A stretch of DNA of 64,000 nt from Pseudoflavitalea sp. G-6-1-2 (lineage in GTDB: Bacteria; Bacteroidota; Bacteroidia; Chitinophagales; Chitinophagaceae): positions 2,254,543 to 2,318,542 of the forward strand of contig NZ_JABBGB010000001.1 in NCBI RefSeq assembly GCF_012927185.1, given 5' to 3'. Position numbers and translations under genes: made by a program. Shown here piece after piece: positions 51,195-59,959 of the stretch. Each line of letters starts with the position of its first letter. The stretch's first letter is position 1. Under the pieces are notes generated by a model. It was given only the letters and a program-made list of their open reading frames with translations, ran no database searches and was not told the origin of the DNA.

Positions 51195-51701
51195 TTAAAG
51201 TCCCAGTTCATCAGCGCTTGGTCCGTAGCTGCCGGGGATCGGAATATCCAGCAGGCGGAGATAAACGCCCAGTTGTGCACGGTGGTGAATGCTCTGATTC
51301 AAACTTCCTCGGATCATTTCGCCTTTAGGACTGTTCACCCAAACCTGATCGCCATTGCGAAGGGTCCACATCGGCTTCAGATCTTCGTCGGTAGCTGTTT
51401 CCATTACTTCCTGGCTTTTCTTCAGACTCTTTTCGAAGAATGCGAGAATGTCTTCTCTGCTTTCGATCGGAGGATAAGCGTATTCAGAACCTGCTACACT
51501 CTGCAAATCCAGTTCGGTTGTTGTGATTGCCATATGCGTCCAGCCTGGAATTTCAGCTACGTGAGTGGCCAGGTGTTTCAATGACATGCTCTTTGGATGC
51601 GGCTTCCAGTCGAATTTATCTACAGGTACGAGTTCAAGGAACTTGCGTGTGATAGTTGCCTCTTCATTCAGATTCTGGAGGAGTGTTTTTGCCTGGTACA
51701 T
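51195..51701 (-). CDS. DinB-family protein (putative metal-dependent thiol transferase)
   Basis: The 168-residue four-helix-bundle protein carries the DinB/YfiT metal triad: His near 47 in SLKHLATHVAEIPGW, and a pair in QSIHHRAQLGVYLRLL near 137-141. Family members bind a divalent metal and may use bacillithiol- or mycothiol-like cofactors; some are damage-inducible. No cofactor evidence is visible here. It has its own -7 element and an inverted repeat upstream, so it is likely transcribed apart from the ggt gene. Confidence 0.85.
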   Translation of the reverse strand: MYQAKTLLQNLNEEATITRKFLELVPVDKFDWKPHPKSMSLKHLATHVAEIPGWTHMAITTTELDLQSVAGSEYAYPPIESREDILAFFEKSLKKSQEVMETATDEDLKPMWTLRNGDQVWVNSPKGEMIRGSLNQSIHHRAQLGVYLRLLDIPIPGSYGPSADELGL

Positions 51702-51729
51702 AGTATTTGTGTTTTTGTTGATTGTGATA

Positions 51730-51737
51730 CAAACTTA
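51730..51737 (-). promoter_or_regulatory. -7 element upstream of the DinB gene
   Basis: The minus strand reads TAAGTTTG, an exact TANNTTTG match, 28 bp before the DinB ATG. Confidence 0.55.
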
Positions 51738-51759
51738 CTATGCCCCAGTGACAGCCTTA

Positions 51760-51774
51760 TGTCAGTAGCTGACA
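51760..51774. promoter_or_regulatory. Perfect inverted repeat near the DinB promoter
   Basis: TGTCAG-TAG-CTGACA is a perfect inverted repeat centred 30 bp upstream of the -7 element. A second perfect palindrome, GTAAAAATATTTTTAC, follows at 51781-51796 over the ggt stop. The first has the form of a dimeric repressor site. Confidence 0.45.
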
Positions 51775-51792
51775 GTGGCAGTAAAAATATTT

Positions 51793-53706
51793 TTACCAGC
51801 CGATACCGTAATCTTCTCCATGGTTCGAACTGCCTCCCCAGAATGTGCCGTGCTGCCAGTCGAAATAAATGGCATTGATCGGTCCACTGGTTCTGTCGTC
51901 GAAGCTGAGCGTATAACCCATTTGCTTCAATGTGTTTCTTACAGCTTCGGGTGTGTTGTTCTTTAATAGTATATGTCCGGGCCGGGGTTGACGGTCTTTT
52001 TCTTTGGTGCCGCCGAGCGATAACCAAAGCTGATTGCTGTTGATATTGGCGGCTTCGGTGGCTTGCTGAACGGTCATACCGAACTCAACTATGTTCAGGA
52101 AGAATTGAAGCAGGTTCTGATCCTGTGTATCGCCACCCTGTACGGCAAATGACAGGAAGGGTTTGCCATCTTTCAAGGCCAGGCTGGGGGTGAGTGTCAC
52201 ACGCGGACGTTTGCCAGGCTCCACCACATTGAATGGATTGAGTTGCGGATTGGTGACGAAGCTCTGCATACGCTGACTCATGCCAACACCGGTTCTGCCG
52301 GCGATGCAGGCGGGTATCCAGCCACCGCTGGGTGTGATGCTGACAACCCATCCTTCTTCATCGGCAGCTTCAACGGAGGTGGTGCCGCGCCAGAGGCGAT
52401 CCTGATACAATGAATCTTCTGTATAACTGTGATGATTATACGCAGTACTGTTCCTTACATCATGCCCGGGAAGAAATTGCGGATTGGATCTGTTGCTGGT
52501 ATCGATGAGCAATCCTCTTTGCTTCAGCAGATCGAGGTAAGGGTTCTGCTTCCCTTCAAAAGGATAGGGGTCGCCGGGGCCGGCCACTGCATCATTTTTA
52601 TCTGCACTGATGAGGCCGGCACGTTGACGGGCATAGGCTTTCGACAATAATCCCTTCATTGGTTCTTCGGGAGGGAAGTAGGGATCGCCATAATAAAAAT
52701 CACGATCTGCAAATGCCAGGTTCATCGACTGATACACGGTATGAATGTATTGCGCTGAGTTGTAGCCCATCGATTTCAGGTCGAAGTTTTCGAGTATGTT
52801 CAATGCCTGCAGCATCGACGGACCCTGCGTCCACTGAGAAAGTTTGAAAACATCGATGCCTTTGTAATTGGTATGAATGGGCGCTTCTTCTTTTATTTTG
52901 TAATTGGCGAGATCGGCGAGTGTGATCAATCCGCCCTGCTCCTGACTTCCTCTCACAAATTCTTTGGCTATATCGCCGCGGTAGAATCTTTCGGAAGCCG
53001 CGTAGATGGCTTCTTTCCGGCTCTTCTTCTGTTTGAGTGCGAGTTGTTCTGCGTCTACCATTTTCTGCAAAGTGGCCAGGAGGTCGCGCTGAACAAAAAC
53101 TTCACCGGCTTCAGGCGCTTCGCGTTGTGCACCGGAATGTGTGAGAAATACTGCTTTGGAATAGGGCCATTCTTTGATGCGTGCTTTTGCACGTTCGATG
53201 CTGTTGGCGGTCTGTGCTTCGATGGGATATCCGGCTGCGAGTTGCATGGCAGGTGCCAGTACTTCTTTGAGGCTTTTGGTTCCGTACTCGGCCAGCATGT
53301 AACAGAGTCCGGCAGGTGTGCCTGGTGTGAGAGCCGCCTGCGGGCCGAATTCAGGAGGGAAATCCTGTCCCTGTTTTTTGAAGAAATCAGCGGTAGCGCC
53401 CGTGGGTGCAACACCGAGGGCATTGATGCCGATCACTTTTTTTGTCCTGGGATTGTAGATGAGGGCCTGCGTTTCTCCGCCCCAGCTCAGCACATCCCAC
53501 ATGGTGCAGGTAGCGGCGAGCATGGCACATGCGGCATCAACGGCATTGCCACCATTCTGAAAAACCATGCTGCCCGCAGTTGCTGCGAGCGGTTTGCCCG
53601 TGATGGCCATCCAGTGTTTTCCGTGCAGGGGTGGTTTCTGCGTTTGTTGCGCAGATAGGTTAAGGGTGGCAGCCAGCAGGCAGCCGAGCAGTGGTATCCG
53701 TTTCAT
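51793..53706 (-). CDS. Gamma-glutamyltransferase family protein, secreted
   Basis: The 637-residue protein has a signal peptide (MKRIPLLGCLLAATLNLSAQ) and the Ntn-hydrolase gamma-glutamyltransferase fold. These enzymes are made as proenzymes that cut themselves before a catalytic Thr; the candidate is in LWRGTTSVEAADEEGW (about 438-450). The usual TTH-type sequence is TTS here, so details differ from classical Ggt. Other hallmarks are QNGGNAVDAACAMLAATC (about 50), GLITLADLANY and QGGDTQDQNLLQF (about 540). It should act in the periplasm on glutathione-like or gamma-glutamyl peptides. Confidence 0.85.
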   Translation of the reverse strand: MKRIPLLGCLLAATLNLSAQQTQKPPLHGKHWMAITGKPLAATAGSMVFQNGGNAVDAACAMLAATCTMWDVLSWGGETQALIYNPRTKKVIGINALGVAPTGATADFFKKQGQDFPPEFGPQAALTPGTPAGLCYMLAEYGTKSLKEVLAPAMQLAAGYPIEAQTANSIERAKARIKEWPYSKAVFLTHSGAQREAPEAGEVFVQRDLLATLQKMVDAEQLALKQKKSRKEAIYAASERFYRGDIAKEFVRGSQEQGGLITLADLANYKIKEEAPIHTNYKGIDVFKLSQWTQGPSMLQALNILENFDLKSMGYNSAQYIHTVYQSMNLAFADRDFYYGDPYFPPEEPMKGLLSKAYARQRAGLISADKNDAVAGPGDPYPFEGKQNPYLDLLKQRGLLIDTSNRSNPQFLPGHDVRNSTAYNHHSYTEDSLYQDRLWRGTTSVEAADEEGWVVSITPSGGWIPACIAGRTGVGMSQRMQSFVTNPQLNPFNVVEPGKRPRVTLTPSLALKDGKPFLSFAVQGGDTQDQNLLQFFLNIVEFGMTVQQATEAANINSNQLWLSLGGTKEKDRQPRPGHILLKNNTPEAVRNTLKQMGYTLSFDDRTSGPINAIYFDWQHGTFWGGSSNHGEDYGIGW

Positions 53707-53742
53707 ACATATTAAGGTACCACATTTTACCGGCTTGAGAAA

Positions 53743-54486
53743 TCAGGATTGCATTTTCTTCAGGGCCTCGCGGCTCAGCTGGAACCATTCGCGGTTGCCC
53801 GATTTTTCGCGGGCGCTGAGATGGTCAGCCTCATCCACTATCTGCTGAAGCTGCTGACGGGCTTCTGCCGTGCGTTCTGCTTTCTGGAGAAAGATGCCGT
53901 AGTTGTAGCGGGCTTCGTAATTGGAGAATTGTCCGTTCATCTGACGGAACTCCTTTTCGGAAGCTGCCTCATCGCCGCAATAGGCAAGTGACAGCGCATA
54001 GAGCATATGCACTCTCTTGCGGGCAAACTGCGGAAGGGTAATGAGCGGACGCGCCATGGTGATCACTTCTTCGTATCGGCCCTGATTGAAGTAGGCCTGC
54101 ACGAGTTGTCCACGCACGTGTTCGTTCTCGGTGAAGTTGCCGGTGAGACTGCCTTCGTAGAGCTGAACGGCTTTGTCCGTTTGTCCGGATGCGAGATAAG
54201 CATCTGCCAGTGCAATCCGGTTATTGAAAGTATCGGAGAAGCGGAGATTGTTTTCGAGTTTGCTGATATGTCCACCAGGATTGAGTACGGTATTCAGTCC
54301 GCTCTGCACCTGCTGCACGCTGCCACGATTGAACATTTCAGTAAAGATGTAAACGAGGCAGCCGATCACGGGAAGGAACACGATCATCCAGATCCATTTC
54401 TGGTGAGTATTCTTGCGAAGGGCATGGATTACGCAGATAGCCTGCAAACCGATAATGATGTAATAATAGTTGTCAGCGAAAAACAT
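53743..54486 (-). CDS. Membrane-anchored TPR protein with PLDc-N-like segment
   Basis: The 247-residue protein has two N-terminal membrane helices resembling the PLDc_N segment (YYIIIGLQAICVIHALRKN, then WIWMIVFLPVIGCLVYIFTE), then TPR-like helix pairs (about 85-235), for example LADAYLASGQTDKAVQLYEG and YNYGIFLQKAERTAEARQQL. TPRs mediate protein contacts; the partner is unknown. It starts 36 bp before ggt in the same direction and probably forms an operon with it. Confidence 0.78.
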   Translation of the reverse strand: MFFADNYYYIIIGLQAICVIHALRKNTHQKWIWMIVFLPVIGCLVYIFTEMFNRGSVQQVQSGLNTVLNPGGHISKLENNLRFSDTFNNRIALADAYLASGQTDKAVQLYEGSLTGNFTENEHVRGQLVQAYFNQGRYEEVITMARPLITLPQFARKRVHMLYALSLAYCGDEAASEKEFRQMNGQFSNYEARYNYGIFLQKAERTAEARQQLQQIVDEADHLSAREKSGNREWFQLSREALKKMQS

Positions 54487-54553
54487 GGATGCTCAGGGTA
54501 GTTTTTGTTAGCACAACAAAAAAAAGAAAGATTCCTGAGATTCCCCAATTACC

Positions 54554-54586
54554 AAAAAAAATCCCGCTCCAGGAATGGAGCAGGAT
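54554..54586 (-). terminator. Intrinsic terminator of the large T9SS gene
   Basis: ATCCCGCTCCA/TGGAGCAGGAT form a stem with one mismatch and a GGAA loop. Read on the minus strand it ends in a run of T (seven A at 54554-54560). It lies about 22 bp behind the T9SS gene stop. Confidence 0.82.
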
Positions 54587-54607
54587 GTATTTGTAAATCG
54601 CCCTGGT

Positions 54608-57600
54608 CTAAAATTTTATCAGTGGCAGGCTGTATTGCTGTGCCGTAGTTCGTATTACGAGATAATGTAATCCGGGATGAAGCTGCGCAATGGAAATGTT
54701 TTCTCCTTTGCGGATCTGACGGATCGAAATCAGTTTACCCGAAGCATCGGAGATGCTCAATGTGGCGTTTGGAATATTGCCCGGCCAGTAGAGCACTATA
54801 TTGTCCTTAGCCGGATTCGGATATACCGAAGCGTTAGCTTCATTGGAGGACTGTTTGTAAGTGATGCTTACGATTTTGGAATAAGAGGAAGCACCATCGA
54901 TATCCACCTGTCTGATCCTGTAGAGGTATCTGCCATTCTGTGGCGCCAGATCCGTGAAGCTGTACTGCTTTTCGTTATTGCTGTTTCCGGATGCAGGCTG
55001 CTGGCCGATCTGTGTGTAATGTGTGCCATCATCACTTCTTTCTATTTCAAATCTGGCTGTATTGATCTCCTGCGTTGTTGCCCAGTTGAGACGAATGCCA
55101 TTGGCAGCAGCATTTGCTGTGAACGATTTCCAGGTGAGCGGCAATGAGCCGCCCGCGATGGCAGAAGCAGTGAGCACTTCAGTTCGGTTGTACACGGGAG
55201 CTTTGCTTCCGTTGTATTCGAATACGCTGAAGTAATATTTTTTGCCTGCTGTAAGGTTGGTGACTGTAACGGTGTTGCTGCTGCCTGCATATACCACATA
55301 GGAGCCGGTTTCGAGCTGGGAGCCATTGGTCATTACATCTGAGGCAGGGTATGCGCTGAGGTCTGCAGGTGATGCAGTGATGGCAGATCCTTCGCGTGCA
55401 ACGATCAATCTTTCCTGTCCGCTTCCTTTGTTTATTGTTATTGTGAGACTGGTACCGGTTCCGGCAGTTTTGAAATCAGTGGCGCCTGTCGATGGCGGAG
55501 CTGCTGTGGCAAAATTTGCAGTAAGCACCGAACTGGTGAGATACTTGTATCCTGTACCATCGGTATTGTATTCGAATACGGAAAGATGATATGGCTGATT
55601 GGGCTGCAGGTTGGTAATGTCCACAGATTCGCCATTGTTGTTGTACACGATATATTCTCCGGGTTTTACAGCAGTGCCTGACCCGAAATTTGCATTGGCA
55701 GTGTAACTGCTTCCGTCGGCCGGTGTGAAACTCACGGCTGATCCCTGTTTCATCACTACCAATCTTTTTGTGCCGCTTCCTTTTTTGAAGGAGAAACTGA
55801 ATGCATTTCCTTCCACTGCCGATACCGAAGCTTTGGTAGCCGGCGTAACTGGCGTAGTCAATGGAGGCGTGCCGGCTGTGGTGAAACTCACCGATGTACC
55901 CGGACGAAGATACATCGGACCCGTATTGCCATTGTATTCAAACAGCGTAACAGTGTAGTTGGTGCCGGGCTGCAGTCCATAGATTATGCCGGTAATGCCG
56001 GTAGTTTTTGTCACCACATAATTGCCCGGTCCCATGGGAGTGCCGGTACCGTAAGTCCCGTATGTATAGGATTTAAGATCCTCCGGTTCAACTGCAGCAA
56101 CAGCGGTTTCTCTTACGATGGCCATTCTCGAATAACCTGAACCTGCCTTGCAGGTAAATGTTGCCTGATTATTCTGGATGCCAGAGATCACCAGATTGGA
56201 TGATGGATCAGCAGGTGTTTTCAATGTGGTGAAACTTGATGTTGCAAATGAACTCAACAGATAATCCGGTTGACCGGCAGGAGTGAGGTTGTAATCGAAG
56301 ATCGCCAGATGATAGGTTGAATTCGGATCGAGTGTGGTGATTTCTGCAGCGTTAGATGATCCATCGTACACTACAAACTCTCCGGGCAGAATGGCGGTGC
56401 CTGTTCCGAAAACCTTCTGTGCGTTGTAAGTGGCGCCGTCAGTGGGTTTGGCTGTAACAGCGCTTCCTTTCTTAGCAATCACAATTCTTCTTGCACCGTT
56501 GCCTGAACTCCAGTTGGTGTACACATAATTGCCTTCGATTGAAATATAACCGATGCCGGCGCTGGCGTTGGTTGGTTCCGAAGGAGTAGTGAAACTGGTA
56601 GTTATTGGTGGGCGTGCATAAGCAGGATGATACATGCCGTTGTACTCCCAAACCGCTACGTGATAAGTAGTGGCCGCTTTCAGATTGGACACAGTGAGAC
56701 TATTGTTGTTCCAGCTGCTCACAGCAAAGTTGCCCGGAGTAACTGCAGAACCTGCACTTCCGAATGCAGTATTGCTGTTGTAGTATTTCAGATCTGTGGG
56801 ATCTGCATCCACAGCAGAACCTTCTTTCACAACAAAAAGCCGGTAACCGCCATCGCCCGCTGCACAGGTGAGGGTAGCTCCTGTTCCTGTGATATTTGAT
56901 GCAGAAAGCCCGGAAGCCTGTCTCGTTGGAGTTACAGCGGTAGAGCCACTTCCCGTGAGATAAGAACTGGTGAGATAGTAAGTGTTGGTGCCGGTTCCAT
57001 CAAATTCAAATACTGCATAATGATAGACAGTATTGGGTTCGAGATTGCTTACCACAAGCGAGTTGAAACCAGAATTGCTGAGCACAAATTCGCCAGGTTT
57101 GATAGCCGGACCGCTCCCGAAAGAAGGATTGGCCTGGTAGTCTTCCCCGTTGATGGGTATTGCAGATACCGGTGCTCCCTTGCGGCCGATCACCAGTCTT
57201 CTGGTTCCTCCTCCATTGCTGAATGCAACAATATGCCTGTCTCCGTCGATGCTGGAGAAACTGAGTTTGGTGGGAGGAGATGCAGGTCCCGGCGCAGTTT
57301 TGAAACTGCTTCGCAGCGCGGGTTTCAGGAACATCGGAAAGAATCCGCCGTTGTATTCGTAAATCGCCACATGATACGTAGTATTCGGTTCGAGACCCGT
57401 AGTGGTTACAGAAGTTGCTGCCGACGACATAATGGTGTAGTTGCCGGTTCCTACTGTACTGCCACTGCCGAAGTTGGCATTTTCGGTGTAGTAGGTAAGA
57501 TCGGTAGGATCCTGCGTTACTGCATTGTCTTTACGCATCACCACAATGCGTTTTGTTCCGTCTCCTTTGGCGATATCCAGTTTAGCTGTGGTGCCGGTAA

Positions 57601-58069
57601 TATTGGAGAAACCAATGGTGGTCGCCTGTGATGTTGGTGCTGATACAGTGAAGTAATCCGAAATGGCCGGCGTCATCAGAAACTCAGCAGTAGCGCCGGT
57701 TCCGTTGTATTCGAAAATGGCAATATGATAGGTTTTGCCGGGACTGAGATTGGTAACGGTGAGATTGGTGTAACTGCCATCGGCAACTACAAATTCACCC
57801 GGAGCCGTAAAGCCGGTTCCTGTAGTGGCGAAGCTGCTGTTGGCGAAATAAGTTTTGCCATTTTCGGGCAATCCGGAAACAGCGCTTCCTTCTTTTATCA
57901 CTATGATTCGTTTATTGCCATTGCCGGCCGTAAAGCTGAATCCAATTCTGCTTCCTTCTGCAGGTGAAAAGACCCATTTGCTGGAAGTGACTGTAGGAGC
58001 GGCTGCCAGCAGCAACTGCACTTTCAGTAATGCACACAGGAATACTAAACAGGTAAAAATCTGTTTCAT
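54608..58069 (-). CDS. Large T9SS surface protein with eight alternating A-B repeats
   Basis: The 1153-residue protein has a signal peptide (MKQIFTCLVFLCALLKVQ, cut near LLLAAA), eight tandem repeats of about 118 residues (to about residue 974), a fibronectin-like segment and a T9SS type A sorting tail (SVYPNPAKDNIVLYW, then LHPGLHYLVIRT). Each repeat contains RxVVxxxGSAV, a YHxAxFEYNG strand and a terminal SFTT. It is probably displayed on the cell surface as an adhesin or matrix protein; no enzyme domain is seen. I used the ATG at 58069; a TTG four codons upstream is in frame. A LytTR regulator gene ends 48 bp upstream on the same strand. Confidence 0.85.
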   Translation of the reverse strand: MKQIFTCLVFLCALLKVQLLLAAAPTVTSSKWVFSPAEGSRIGFSFTAGNGNKRIIVIKEGSAVSGLPENGKTYFANSSFATTGTGFTAPGEFVVADGSYTNLTVTNLSPGKTYHIAIFEYNGTGATAEFLMTPAISDYFTVSAPTSQATTIGFSNITGTTAKLDIAKGDGTKRIVVMRKDNAVTQDPTDLTYYTENANFGSGSTVGTGNYTIMSSAATSVTTTGLEPNTTYHVAIYEYNGGFFPMFLKPALRSSFKTAPGPASPPTKLSFSSIDGDRHIVAFSNGGGTRRLVIGRKGAPVSAIPINGEDYQANPSFGSGPAIKPGEFVLSNSGFNSLVVSNLEPNTVYHYAVFEFDGTGTNTYYLTSSYLTGSGSTAVTPTRQASGLSASNITGTGATLTCAAGDGGYRLFVVKEGSAVDADPTDLKYYNSNTAFGSAGSAVTPGNFAVSSWNNNSLTVSNLKAATTYHVAVWEYNGMYHPAYARPPITTSFTTPSEPTNASAGIGYISIEGNYVYTNWSSGNGARRIVIAKKGSAVTAKPTDGATYNAQKVFGTGTAILPGEFVVYDGSSNAAEITTLDPNSTYHLAIFDYNLTPAGQPDYLLSSFATSSFTTLKTPADPSSNLVISGIQNNQATFTCKAGSGYSRMAIVRETAVAAVEPEDLKSYTYGTYGTGTPMGPGNYVVTKTTGITGIIYGLQPGTNYTVTLFEYNGNTGPMYLRPGTSVSFTTAGTPPLTTPVTPATKASVSAVEGNAFSFSFKKGSGTKRLVVMKQGSAVSFTPADGSSYTANANFGSGTAVKPGEYIVYNNNGESVDITNLQPNQPYHLSVFEYNTDGTGYKYLTSSVLTANFATAAPPSTGATDFKTAGTGTSLTITINKGSGQERLIVAREGSAITASPADLSAYPASDVMTNGSQLETGSYVVYAGSSNTVTVTNLTAGKKYYFSVFEYNGSKAPVYNRTEVLTASAIAGGSLPLTWKSFTANAAANGIRLNWATTQEINTARFEIERSDDGTHYTQIGQQPASGNSNNEKQYSFTDLAPQNGRYLYRIRQVDIDGASSYSKIVSITYKQSSNEANASVYPNPAKDNIVLYWPGNIPNATLSISDASGKLISIRQIRKGENISIAQLHPGLHYLVIRTTAQQYSLPLIKF
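55148..58000 (-). repeat. Eight-copy protein repeat in A-B-A-B order (approximate bounds)
   Basis: Odd repeats (A) have a P-x-(N/D)G-x-x-Y-x-A motif, PGEFVV and a Y(L)xSS end. Even repeats (B) have DPTDLxYY, PGNY and an EYNG-x-x-P-x-Y/F-x-x-P end. The order is strictly ABABABAB, so the array grew by duplicating a two-domain unit of about 235 residues. Boundaries are estimated by eye. Confidence 0.7.
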
Positions 58070-58117
58070 TTTTGCTTGCAATAATTTGATGATGGAATTG
58101 ATTGAATGGTATGGAGC

Positions 58118-58846
58118 CTATTCGCCCAGCCAGCGCTTGAAGGCGGCTACTTTATCACGGCTGACGATGATCTCTTTTTCATACGGGGTATCGAGTACCA
58201 GTTTTATCCTTCCTCCAAAGTAGGCGTACATTTCTTTGATAGCATCGAAGCTCACGATGATGGCGCGGTTTACACGGAAGAATTTTTCGGGATCGAGCAA
58301 CTCAGCGCTGAGCGTTTCGATGGAATGTTGCAGTATGTATTTTTTGTTCTGCCTGGTTTTGAAAAAACTCAAGCGTCCTTCAGAATAAAAAATAGCGATA
58401 TCCGATGTGAGGATGCTGGCCAGTTTATCCCGCTGCTTCACCAGAAACCTCGGCTGGTATTGCGTTCGGGCGGCAGAAGCTGTTGCTGTAAGCAGATTGC
58501 CGGATTGCGGCGTGCAGAGCGCATGCCATGCATGCTGAACCTGCAGGAATTTTGCCGGAACCGTATCCTGTGCATATCCTTTGGAGCTTCCGGCTTCTTT
58601 GTAACAGTTGGTAAAGAGCAGCGGACTGTTCAGATGACCTTCACGGAGATAACGCATGGCTTTGTTGTTGAGCTGCAGAATATTCACCAGCAACAGATCG
58701 GGTTCTCCATGGCCTTTGATGTATTGCACAAATTCAAAGAAATCGGTGAAGTGATCGATGCTTTCCGCGCGGGCAGTGGATTGCAGAAGATCCATGCGAA
58801 GCCTGCTGGCGATCTTTTCTTCTTCTTCGATGATTACAACTTTCAT
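58118..58846 (-). CDS. LytTR-type regulator with degenerate receiver domain
   Basis: The 242-residue protein has an N-terminal receiver-like domain and a C-terminal LytTR DNA-binding domain (KYILQHSIETLSAELLDPEK, FFRVNRAIIVSFDAI and EIIVSRDKVAAFKRWL). The receiver has EEEE in place of the acidic pair and Asn in LLLVNIL where the phospho-acceptor Asp should be, so normal phosphorylation is unlikely. It lies 48 bp upstream of the large T9SS gene in the same direction, with a good promoter in front. It may control its neighbour's expression independently of a kinase. Confidence 0.82.
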   Translation of the reverse strand: MKVVIIEEEEKIASRLRMDLLQSTARAESIDHFTDFFEFVQYIKGHGEPDLLLVNILQLNNKAMRYLREGHLNSPLLFTNCYKEAGSSKGYAQDTVPAKFLQVQHAWHALCTPQSGNLLTATASAARTQYQPRFLVKQRDKLASILTSDIAIFYSEGRLSFFKTRQNKKYILQHSIETLSAELLDPEKFFRVNRAIIVSFDAIKEMYAYFGGRIKLVLDTPYEKEIIVSRDKVAAFKRWLGE

Positions 58847-58870
58847 AATGCTTTATTTGCGATGACTACA

Positions 58871-58900
58871 CAAAATTAGTTTTCGTGCGTCTGGCGCAAA
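58871..58900 (-). promoter_or_regulatory. Promoter of the LytTR gene
   Basis: On the minus strand a -33 TTTG (58897-58900) and a -7 TAATTTTG (58871-58878) are separated by 18 bp, a near-consensus Bacteroidota promoter, 24 bp before the ATG at 58846. Confidence 0.7.
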
Positions 58901-58998
58901 TAGCATAATCATGCTAACAATGAGGAATGGGGAGGCCACACCCTGGCCAACCCCTTCCTCTCATGTGACAGAACACCGCTGATTGGTTAAGCAGTTGG

Positions 58999-59778
58999 TT
59001 ATGGTTCGCGTACCAGATCTATCTTGATCCAGTATCTTGCTCCGTTTACTTTGCATGGCACGAAATCGCGTACCAGTTTCGCAACGTTGGCATCCGGAAT
59101 GCCTTCCGTATAATCTCTGATGAACAGTGGCGTGTTTCCCTGCTTTGCAGTGATTTCGTATTTACCGATCGGCACATTCACTATCCAGCTTAGATTGCCA
59201 TCGAGCTCGGCGGCAGTAGTGATGGTTTGCCCTGTGCTTCCATCGATCAGTGGCTGAAGCGGTTTAATGGTAATGTTCACTTTGCTCATGTCTACTCCAT
59301 CTCCCGGATAGCTGGAGATAATGCCTCCATAGAAACTTCCAACGGTTCCGGGTGATGTGGATGGTTCTCTGCCGGTTTGCTTCAACACAAAATTGGTAAC
59401 GCCTCCGTTGCTGCTCGAAAACACTTTATGGGCGTCTGGCTCAAGCACAAGCGAATATGCTTTACCGTTATAGCTGATGCTGTAAGTGCCTCCGGCAATC
59501 CAGTCCCCGATACCAGGTCCTGATGGAAGTTTTACGCTGTACTCGCCTTTGGCGTTGGTGGTAACAGTGAGGTTTTTGTTATAAGAAAATGTATTGCTGA
59601 TAACAATCGTGGCGCCCTGCAATGGTTGTCCGGATGTATTGGTTACTTTTCCGCTGGCATAACCGGGCCCGCTGCTCTCTTCGTTTTTATTCTTGTCTTT
59701 TTTACTGCATGCCAGTACTGCTGCAGTAAGCAACAGTGCACCGGCGAGTTTGAATATCCGCTTCATCAATTTGATCAT
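58999..59778 (-). CDS. Lipoprotein with carboxypeptidase-regulatory-like domain
   Basis: The 259-residue protein has a lipobox (AAVLACS) after a hydrophobic leader and a lysine-rich spacer, so it should be lipid-anchored. A carboxypeptidase-D-regulatory-like beta-sandwich follows (about 40-110; GKVTNTSGQPLQGATIVISN, then TNAKGEYSVKLPSG), and a second beta domain (about 140-250). These modules are common in surface proteins and bind other proteins or glycans. Two ATGs (59778 and 59766) give equally good signals. No partner is visible next to it. Confidence 0.78.
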   Translation of the reverse strand: MIKLMKRIFKLAGALLLTAAVLACSKKDKNKNEESSGPGYASGKVTNTSGQPLQGATIVISNTFSYNKNLTVTTNAKGEYSVKLPSGPGIGDWIAGGTYSISYNGKAYSLVLEPDAHKVFSSSNGGVTNFVLKQTGREPSTSPGTVGSFYGGIISSYPGDGVDMSKVNITIKPLQPLIDGSTGQTITTAAELDGNLSWIVNVPIGKYEITAKQGNTPLFIRDYTEGIPDANVAKLVRDFVPCKVNGARYWIKIDLVREP

Positions 59779-59885
59779 TTACCGGTAAAGCTATTGTGAG
59801 CAAGGGATGTGCAGAATTGAATTCGGCAGAATGATGCAGTAAGAGGAATGGAGTGCGTATTCGGGAGTTTGGACAGAAAACAGCT

Positions 59886-59916
59886 GAAAAAAAGTCCCGG
59901 CAATATTGCCGGGACT
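59886..59916 (-). terminator. Intrinsic terminator of the SRPBCC gene
   Basis: AGTCCCGGCAAT/ATTGCCGGGACT form a 12-bp perfect palindrome, followed on the minus strand by a run of T (seven A at 59887-59893). It lies 43 bp after the stop at 59960. Confidence 0.88.
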
Positions 59917-59959
59917 GTGCTACTTAAAGAAGATGTGTTTGTGTTATGTTGCTTCTTAA

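Noticed and set aside
52873..53658. 261-codon open frame antisense to the gamma-glutamyltransferase gene
   Set aside because: Phe- and Cys-rich shadow of a clear secreted enzyme; no start signal or domain.
55148..58000. Short repeats of the large surface protein gene as a CRISPR or DNA satellite
   Set aside because: The repeats are protein-level, about 350 bp long and diverged, with no palindromic repeat-spacer pattern.
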